The position numbers were made by a program, and so were the translations under genes. From contig CALLPN010000035.1 of NCBI GenBank assembly GCA_938015435.1, forward strand, positions 57,673 to 121,672: 64,000 nt of DNA. The letters run 5' to 3'. Shown one piece after another: positions 48,592-56,200 of this stretch (position 1 is the first letter of the stretch; each line of letters begins with the position of its first letter). The notes below the pieces were generated by a model. That model worked only from the letters and a program-made list of their open reading frames with translations, was not told the origin of the DNA and did not search any database. The stretch comes from an uncultured Saprospiraceae bacterium. GTDB lineage: Bacteria; Bacteroidota; Bacteroidia; Chitinophagales; Saprospiraceae.

Positions 48592-48709
48592 CTTCTTATT
48601 TAATCATTCTTTTTTTCAATCACTCTTTACTAATCCTTCATTAATCACCTTTCATCATAAAAATCATCCAAATCACAGTTCATACAATCTTAATCACAAT
48701 TCAGACTAT
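48592..48709. repeat. Degenerate repeat segment between hsdM and the GxxExxY gene
   Basis: Words related to the main array are present (TCATAAAAATCATCC, AATCACAGTTCATAC and AATCACAATTCAGAC). They begin right after the hsdM stop at 48710. Confidence 0.65.
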
Positions 48710-50293
48710 CTAAAACGGTGTATCTATCCCTAACTGCTTACAGAAATCTGCTATCGTCGCATCGGTAGTCGTCATGTCTTTATCTATCGCTTTGATCTCT
48801 TTAGATACTGCGGCTAAGTCTACTGGTTCCTCTTCTTCGAAGGTATCTACGTATCTTGGTATGTTGAGATTATAGTCGTTTTCTGCTATTTCTGCTAGGG
48901 TCGCTACAAAGCTATATTTGTCTGTTACGGCTTCGCTCATTGTACCTTTTGAGTAGGTCGTATACGTATCTATAATCTTATTGATATCTTCTGAGCGTAG
49001 GTAGTTTTGCGTTTTTACTTTTTCAAAATGCTGACTAGAATCAATGAATAGTATGTGGTCTGTATTGGCTCTATTTTTTTTGATTACCAAAATAGAAGTA
49101 GGGATACTGGTACCATAAAATATATTGGCTGGTAATCCGATCACTGCATCGAGATAGTTGCGCTCTGCTATGAGGTACTTACGGATATGTCCCTCTGCGG
49201 CTCCTCTAAACAATACACCGTGTGGTAGTACTACCGCCATCGTTCCCTGATCATCTAGCTGATGGACCATATGCTGTACAAAGGCAAAATCAGCTTTACT
49301 CTTGGGAGCCATCCTACCATAGGACGAAAATCGATCATCATTGATAATCTTGTCTGGTTGCCACTTGGCCGAAAAAGGTGGATTGGCTACTATGGCATCA
49401 AAACGCATATCGCTGTGCTTCGGCGATGGATTGACCAAAGTATCTTCGTTGTATATATCGAATCGTTTGTAATGTACATTATGCATGATCATATTCATCC
49501 GACAGAGGTTATAGGTCGTCGGATTACTTTCTTGACCAAAAAACTCACTCACTTCGTCTACTTCCTTAGCCACCCGTAAGAGTAGCGATCCTGATCCACA
49601 GGTAGGATCATAAACATTCTTAAGTTTTTTCCTGCCTGCGGTTACGAGCTTGGCCAAGACGCTAGATACTTCCTGTGGAGTATAGAACTCTCCCGCCGAT
49701 TTGCCTGCGCCTGCGGCAAACTTACCGATGAGGTATTCATAAGCATCACCCAAGAGATCGTTTTCGGTATTGGCGATATCAAAGTCTATATCTTCTAGGT
49801 GCGATAGGACTTTTACAATCAGTTCATTCTTATCGTTTTCTGATTTCCCTAGCTTAGAACTCGTAAGGTCTAGATCTTCAAACAAATTGCCGAAGTCTTC
49901 TTCGCTCTCTGAGCCCATGGTACTTTGCTCTATATGCGTGAGTACCTTGGCTAGATCGCCTAATATAAAGTTGTTTTTACCTCCAGCATTCCCTCTTCTT
50001 GCTAGCTCAGAAAACAGTTCTGAGGGCAAAAGGAAATACCCCAGTTTATCCAAGGCTTCGTCTTTGATGGCGCTGAGTAGGGCTTCGCTTTCTGCATGTG
50101 TCTCCACGTCTGCATAAGTAATGCCATCTGGCTGTAAGATCTCATTGGCATATAGGTCCATCTTCCTACTTAGGTACTTGTAGAAGATAAAGCCCAATAT
50201 ATAATCTCTGAAATCATCGGCATCCATCTTACCTCTAAGGGTATTGGCGATATTCCAGAGTTGTGCTTCTAGTTGTTGTTTTTGATCGGTCAT
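48710..50293 (-). CDS. hsdM: Type I restriction-modification DNA methyltransferase subunit
   Basis: This 527-residue N6-adenine methyltransferase subunit has an N-terminal HsdM helical domain (about 8-160). The SAM-binding motif is DPTCGSG (229-235) and the catalytic motif is NPPF (304-307). GEFYTPQEV (201-209), common to the family, is present. All motifs are intact. It protects host DNA and, with HsdS, forms the modification enzyme. It is the first gene of the locus. The operon is interrupted after it by about 2 kb of repeats plus the GxxExxY gene. Confidence 0.95.
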   Translation of the reverse strand: MTDQKQQLEAQLWNIANTLRGKMDADDFRDYILGFIFYKYLSRKMDLYANEILQPDGITYADVETHAESEALLSAIKDEALDKLGYFLLPSELFSELARRGNAGGKNNFILGDLAKVLTHIEQSTMGSESEEDFGNLFEDLDLTSSKLGKSENDKNELIVKVLSHLEDIDFDIANTENDLLGDAYEYLIGKFAAGAGKSAGEFYTPQEVSSVLAKLVTAGRKKLKNVYDPTCGSGSLLLRVAKEVDEVSEFFGQESNPTTYNLCRMNMIMHNVHYKRFDIYNEDTLVNPSPKHSDMRFDAIVANPPFSAKWQPDKIINDDRFSSYGRMAPKSKADFAFVQHMVHQLDDQGTMAVVLPHGVLFRGAAEGHIRKYLIAERNYLDAVIGLPANIFYGTSIPTSILVIKKNRANTDHILFIDSSQHFEKVKTQNYLRSEDINKIIDTYTTYSKGTMSEAVTDKYSFVATLAEIAENDYNLNIPRYVDTFEEEEPVDLAAVSKEIKAIDKDMTTTDATIADFCKQLGIDTPF

Positions 50294-50636
50294 TAAGTAT
50301 CTATAGATATATTAAGATTGCATTGCGGTGTAAGATATGAAGAAAAGTGAGATAGGATACAAGGATATTTTGGAGTATAAAAAACGAAACTTCGCATCTA
50401 CAAACCAATAAAATACGCATAAGCACAAACAGTCATATATAGATCACTGAAGAACAGTATAGGCGCATTTGATATTCAATTATCACTATCACTTGATCGA
50501 CCATTCACCCACTCCCACTCCCTCATATCATTCAGCCAAACCCAACCTTTACTACACATTCATTACGCTACTCCACCCATCCCAAATTAGTATTAACTAA
50601 TTCCGATATATTAAATACTATCTATAAATCTACTTA

Positions 50637-50900
50637 ATGAAGAGGTTTTCGTTTTTATCCATCCTATTGTAGTTATCTCTCCAGTCCATTGCTGCGACCT
50701 ATACTGTAAGTAATATCTCTAGCTTAGACAATGCAATTGGTCTTGCGGTACCTGGAGATATTATCGAGATGACGGATGGTGTATGGATGGATTCCGACAT
50801 ACTTTTTGATGCCAATGGATCCGCAGGCAATCCTATCACACTGAAGGCTCAAAATCCAGGACAAGTTGTATTAAGTGGTTTAACCAAATTTCGAATTGCA
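50637..50900 (+). pseudogene. Truncated polysaccharide lyase family 6 (alginate lyase-like) gene
   Basis: The + strand reads a signal peptide MKRFSFLSILL, an in-frame TAG (50670-50672), then LSLQSIAATYTVSNISSLDN. The text after the stop (PGDIIEMTDGVW, GNPITLKAQNPGQVVLSG) matches the N-terminus of PL6/chondroitinase-B-like lyases. Homology ends at about 50900, just where the convergent gene ending at 50905 begins. The gene is thus broken twice: by a stop in the signal peptide and by loss of about 85 percent of its length. The rest was not found in the window. Confidence 0.75.
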
Positions 50901-50904
50901 ACTG

Positions 50905-52092
50905 TCAATAATCTACAAATGTATCCAACGGAAGATTAAGACTATCCGCTTTTAGTACATTTGAAAATTGCTTAGTTCTAATACTCAGTTGATTCAAGTA
51001 CGCCTCCAACAAAGAATCATCTTCCCTTAATAGACCAAAAGCGTCTCTACCCTTTGCTGCAATTATTTTACTATCAGAAAAATTCAGAACTGGCGGTTGT
51101 AAATACGCTCCTAAAAATAATCGATATGTGGGATGCCCTGGATGACAAAATAATGCCGAAATATCAGTTTTTAATACAACTCTTTCTAGGCGTTCTTCTT
51201 CGGACATCTGCCTATTCTCAGTGTGAGCAAATGCAACTATATTTTTTCTTAGATCATTGGTTCTGCTAATATATTCCTCATACAACTTATGTCTCTTCAG
51301 CACACCTCTTTCCATCACCTCTATACCAGACGTGTAGCTAGGAAAGCCATTGTCAATTAATATTCTATTTAAAATAGGTACGACTTCTTGCCAAATTCTA
51401 AACCAATTCGCATGAATGTTGGCAGTGAGCAGACTCGCTATGAAACTTCTACCTTTTACCTTCTTGATCTCTGACACCAATTTCAATAGCGCCTCAATTG
51501 GCGAAGGCGTACCAAAAGAACAATGAGCTAATGACGGAAAAACAGAATTAACAAATCTTGAATCATAATTAAACTCGTTGAGCATCCAGAGATACACTTG
51601 ACTATAAAGCTTACTGTGAGAACCGTTTGACATCACATAATCAAAAGCATTGCTTGTGTAGTGGCCCAATTCATTTTCAAATGAATCACTCAATTCCAAT
51701 GCAGGATCTTCGTTGATTATGGTTACTGGATTTCGAGTATGAACATCCCAAAATCGAGTCACACACTCAAATAAATTATATGCACTAAAACCGCTACTTT
51801 CATCCGCAATTTTAAAATCTTCATATTGTTTGGACGGAGGGATCAGTTCGCCAGACATTTCATACTTTGTCATTCTTGACCAAAAGTCACCGTGTAGATT
51901 CGCTAAATATCCAGAAGAAAAAAAATGCCAAAAATGAATAGACTCATGTATTAGTTCTCTACTAAATAGGCTACCATAAATTTCAGCATTTGGATTTCTA
52001 TAAAATTCAAAGAGATCATCGTCCAGTAATGATGGCTTTGAAATAGGCAATGAAATACTTCCATTTAAGTAATTGATATGAAAAGTACTCAT
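50905..52092 (-). CDS. Conserved-looking protein with HExxH motif, function unknown
   Basis: I do not recognise the family of this 395-residue protein. The clearest feature is HESIH (49-53) within RELIHESIHFWHFF, which fits the HExxH zinc-binding site of metallopeptidases. A third ligand is not obvious. No signal peptide or membrane helix is seen. It starts 2 bp downstream of the small membrane protein gene and is the last gene of a four-gene unit with a CHAP hydrolase and the 1846-residue protein. A protease role is an inference from the motif. It also abuts the truncated lyase gene, so this end is probably an insertion junction. Confidence 0.6.
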   Translation of the reverse strand: MSTFHINYLNGSISLPISKPSLLDDDLFEFYRNPNAEIYGSLFSRELIHESIHFWHFFSSGYLANLHGDFWSRMTKYEMSGELIPPSKQYEDFKIADESSGFSAYNLFECVTRFWDVHTRNPVTIINEDPALELSDSFENELGHYTSNAFDYVMSNGSHSKLYSQVYLWMLNEFNYDSRFVNSVFPSLAHCSFGTPSPIEALLKLVSEIKKVKGRSFIASLLTANIHANWFRIWQEVVPILNRILIDNGFPSYTSGIEVMERGVLKRHKLYEEYISRTNDLRKNIVAFAHTENRQMSEEERLERVVLKTDISALFCHPGHPTYRLFLGAYLQPPVLNFSDSKIIAAKGRDAFGLLREDDSLLEAYLNQLSIRTKQFSNVLKADSLNLPLDTFVDY

Positions 52093-52094
52093 AT

Positions 52095-52499
52095 CTATAA
52101 TTTCAAATATTGATTAATGAAATCCGTAACTATTTGTAATATATTTTCATCTTTTTCGTAATCTATCTTTTGTGTAGAGGCAACACCTTCTTTATCTATA
52201 ATTACCAAAAAACCAGCCGGCACTCCTGAAATTCTCGAAATAGAAACAGGAATAGTTCTTAAATCCATTTGAACACCTTGTTCTTTGTCTTTGATTAAAA
52301 ACCTAACAATCGACTTTATCAAATACACTACTGTTACAATAGCCGTAATAGACACTGGGTCTGTAAAATTTGCTTTACTATGATCTAAATCTTCAGAAGT
52401 GGTAACCACATCTTGAGAAATGATTTGAATATCATCTAAGCTCTGATCAGCCGTCAAATCAGTACTTTGCGTTTTACCTAATTTAAAATTAACTTCCAT
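52095..52499 (-). CDS. Small protein with one hydrophobic helix, function unknown
   Basis: The chosen start at 52499 gives 134 residues, 31 bp after the preceding stop. An ATG at 52571 would overlap the CHAP gene by 41 bp and is less likely. A hydrophobic segment (about 45-70, VSITAIVTVVYLIKSIVRFLI) is followed by a conserved-looking stretch DLRTIPVSISRISGVPAGFLVIID. There is no signal peptide. The gene is operonic with the CHAP hydrolase and the HExxH protein. Its role could be a membrane partner or an immunity-like factor, but there is no direct evidence. Confidence 0.6.
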   Translation of the reverse strand: MEVNFKLGKTQSTDLTADQSLDDIQIISQDVVTTSEDLDHSKANFTDPVSITAIVTVVYLIKSIVRFLIKDKEQGVQMDLRTIPVSISRISGVPAGFLVIIDKEGVASTQKIDYEKDENILQIVTDFINQYLKL

Positions 52500-52530
52500 T
52501 ATTCTTTTTATTAAATTTTCAATAATACTA

Positions 52531-53202
52531 TTAGGCCTTTCTACAACCCAAAAATTTATAATTTTCGTCATCTACTGGATATAAACCAATTGATACTGAA
52601 TTGCTTTGATTTCCACCTAACAAAGATATTTGGCCGTCGACCATACCCAAATAAAAACCAACATGACCACGAGTATGAGTAACATCACCATCTGTAACAT
52701 ATCTTTCAAACACTGCTATTCTACCTCTTCGCTTACTGGCAGGTTGACCCCAATTTTTCCAAGATAAAGCCCATGCTGAATTGGTTCCTGCATAACCCGC
52801 TTTCTCAACAGACCAATTCATAAAAGCCGAACACCAAGCGGTCTCATCACTATCCTTATAGCCATCATCAAGAAATTCACATGACCTTAGGTAAGTCAAT
52901 ATTCTATGATTTTCCTTGGGATCGGCTAATTCGGTTGTATTCAATTCGCCAAAGCCCACTTTGAGCCAGTTGTAATCATTGTTATAAATATCATTGGGAT
53001 TCGGTACACCTAGACAATACTTATATGAACAGTAACCTATTTTCCCATTACTCTTTTTTATTTTTGCCCAACGGAAGTCATCTACAAAGTTTAAAACTTC
53101 AAGTTCCTCATTTCGGTCCAAAACCCCAATTATAATTGAGCTAGATAAATTGGGCTCATTACGAAGATTTAGACGGTGAGTATTTACTTTTATTTTTTGC
53201 AT
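52531..53202 (-). CDS. SH3b-CHAP protein, probable peptidoglycan hydrolase
   Basis: This 223-residue protein has an N-terminal SH3b domain (about 3-65; NLRNEPNLSSSIIIG). A CHAP/TIGR02594-type hydrolase domain follows (about 75-223), with catalytic Cys124 in ETAWCSAFMNW and His180 in RGHVGFYLG. LLGGNQSNSV (204-213) is typical of this group. There is no signal peptide, which is usual for hydrolases delivered by a dedicated machine, by lysis, or as part of a larger particle. It follows the 1846-residue gene by 31 bp. The domain differs from the CHAP lipoprotein at 16427, so they are not recent duplicates. Confidence 0.88.
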   Translation of the reverse strand: MQKIKVNTHRLNLRNEPNLSSSIIIGVLDRNEELEVLNFVDDFRWAKIKKSNGKIGYCSYKYCLGVPNPNDIYNNDYNWLKVGFGELNTTELADPKENHRILTYLRSCEFLDDGYKDSDETAWCSAFMNWSVEKAGYAGTNSAWALSWKNWGQPASKRRGRIAVFERYVTDGDVTHTRGHVGFYLGMVDGQISLLGGNQSNSVSIGLYPVDDENYKFLGCRKA

Positions 53203-53233
53203 ATTTTAAAATTTTAAGTGCCCATAAATTATG

Positions 53234-56200
53234 TTACATTTTATAATACTTCAATTTCTTTTTGACAGAATTATAATCGTATCTCTCTGATTCAAACGGC
53301 TCCAAGAAAGCTTCTCCTTCCATACTTTTAATAACTCTGACCAAATTAGAAAATAATATAATCCAAAAATCATGGCCTTTTTCAAAGACATCCACACCTA
53401 AAAAATTAGCTATATCTTCTGCTTGTCGATCAGCACCTTTTGTGTAAAAATACAAGTTAGAATCTTCTTCAATTAAACCAAACTCTCTATGACCATGTAC
53501 AGGATGAGTACCTACATCTCCTACTATTGGCCAACTAGAATCTCTAATCGTGGTGAAAATCCAAGAAAGATTATTCTGTTCAGATACAACAACTCCAAGA
53601 TCATCAAGTAGAGTATCAAATTGAAGTAACGCTCCTAAATAATCCTCTGAATTCCATTTTTCTTCTGCTATATCATCATATGCCTTAAAAGAAAATTGCT
53701 TCCAAGGAGTATCCAAGAGTTCATTTAGATTAAGTCTTACGTAATTAAGAAAATCAATCTCACTAAAAACGCTGCCGTCATCTTTTTTTGGCAATTTATC
53801 AATTCGAATTCTATACTGATCCAAATTAATAGCAGATTCAGGATCAGAATTATCAAAGTCTTGTATTACAATACCTCTTGATTGCAATTCATCAATCAAT
53901 TTTGGTTCTACCTCATGATTGAATAATTTTTCCCATTCACCAATGTTAGGTGGTAAATTATACTTGGTAGGCATTACAGCAGATGCAAATTGCGCTTTTA
54001 AACCATCACTTTTTCCTTCAATGCTAAATTTTGATGAATCATCTTCATATGAGACATCCTTACCTAGCTTAAGACTTTCTTTCACATTCTCATTGTCAAT
54101 AAAGGCTTTAGGTCCCTCATCTTTCGCTATTTGTTTGAGGATCGTATTTTTTAGGTTCTCACCTAACCCTTTGTCAATTGATTTATTTTCTATTAACTCA
54201 TCAATTTTTTTGATTTGACTTAATCCCTTATCCAAACTTCCATCATCAAAGCTTTCTTCGATTGCCTTTTCTGAATATTCCTGCGCTTTGTCTTCTGAAA
54301 TATTTCCATATTGTTTTGCTTCCTTAATTGCATCTAATTTGGCCATTGTCATTCCTGCTTGCAACCCTTGACCTGCTAATCCACTAGCCATTTGTCCAAA
54401 TGCTTTCGTAGTATCATAAGAAGACATAAGACCTTGTAAGGCATTCCTTTGATTACCATCTAGTCCAGTAATATTTTCAAAATTTGGATTAGCTAGTAAT
54501 TGCGCCAATGAAGCTAAGCCAGTAGGATCTGGTGCAGAAGGCGAATTCTGTATATTTACTATAGGTGTGGAAAGCGGAGTTGGAGACGTATCGAGGGGCT
54601 CAGATCGTCTACTATCAGTACTAATTTGCTGTATACCAGTCGGACTATCAGGTATTGGAGATTCTTCCCATCTCCAAAATCTATCTTCTTCCTTTTTCTC
54701 ACAACTATTACACTTACCCATTACGGCTTCCGCAAAAACACCTTTAGTGGGAATACTGACTTGAGTGGGTTCAATCGGAGTTGTGGGCATATATATTTCC
54801 TCCAAATCCACATTTTTACCTTTTAAATTAGGATCCAATCTAAAGCCAGGAGCCACAGGCATTATTAGACAATTCCCCTCTACTCCAATGACTTTATTCT
54901 CAACCACCGATGCAACACTTCTTATAACACCGAAGGGGTAATTATCTATTTCCGAATAATCTGTGACTTGTATTCCATCCAAAAACATAAACCGTCTTCT
55001 TGGATTCATCGTTGACCAGATTACATGATGATAATATTCCAAATTATCGTTTAGATGATCTAGTAAAGAATTGGCTAATTCTTGATCTTCTTTTCTGGGA
55101 TTCCTCTCTTCCATATTATTTAGAGGCGTATATATACTTACACCATCTTTACCGACCAAATCATTATTGATTCTAGAATCTTTAAATAGATATGAATTTA
55201 AATAGTCCGTTTTATATCCCATATAACCAGAAAGAACAATTGCTCTAGAGTTTTCTGGAAGCAGGTCTTCTATTGGGACAGAATTGCCATCATCTCCCAT
55301 TTTTGTTGTGGTAATTTTAATAGAAACTATATCCGACCTTTTAACACCTTGAAAGCTAGATGCCGAATCCATTCGCATAGAAACAGAAACCTTTTTGTTG
55401 TTTTTGTATGATGACATTAGAGTAAAATCAATGTCTAAATCCTTAGTACCCCCTCCTTCGAATACAGCTACCACTTTTAAGTGCTGAACAAACTCACTTG
55501 CAATAAGTGGAGCTACTTCTGTTTCAAAATAGTGATCTCTTTTTTCTTTTTGTTTTTCAAAATATAACTCTATGTGTTTTTTTATATAGCCACCACTGCC
55601 TATATATCCACCGCCAAACATTCCCCATCTTGTATAATCCTGAATTTCATTTCCATTTTCCTCAAACTCATCTGTAGGTCGATTTAATTGAAATTTCAAA
55701 TAGAGGTTACCGTCAACATACTTTAAAATACTATCAGCATATTTCCCATCAGGTAAATCACTATTCTCATAACTATTCTCTCTTCGTTCTATCGCATCGA
55801 ACCCTCTCATAAGCGGATTCCTTCTACTTCTAATTAATCTTCTTAATTCCAATTTTCTACTATATGGATCATTAAGTAAAAATTTACTCAAGCTTTCTCT
55901 CCACCGTAAGGCTTTCTTTGTATCAAATGTGCCCATTTCTAAGGGAATGAATAAACACTCTTGTACAGAAGACAGCCTATATTGTATTTGAAAATGTCTA
56001 AGGACTTCAAAATACTGTATCGTAAGTGCATGGCAATGGTTATAATTAGCCACCGATTCTGTTTCTACAGAAAATGATTCACCCTGACTTACTGTTTGTA
56101 TAACTGTACTCCTTTGACTTCTTACCGCACTAGCTGCTTGAGTAGTATTATCCCTTAGTTGCTGAAGACTATTCATGGTAGAGTCACGAGAAGAATTCTG

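Noticed and set aside
48675..48690. TTCATACA word near the GxxExxY gene as another LytTR-type box
   Set aside because: It lies inside the repeat array on the + strand, with no partner at 21 bp and no -7 box at 29 bp.
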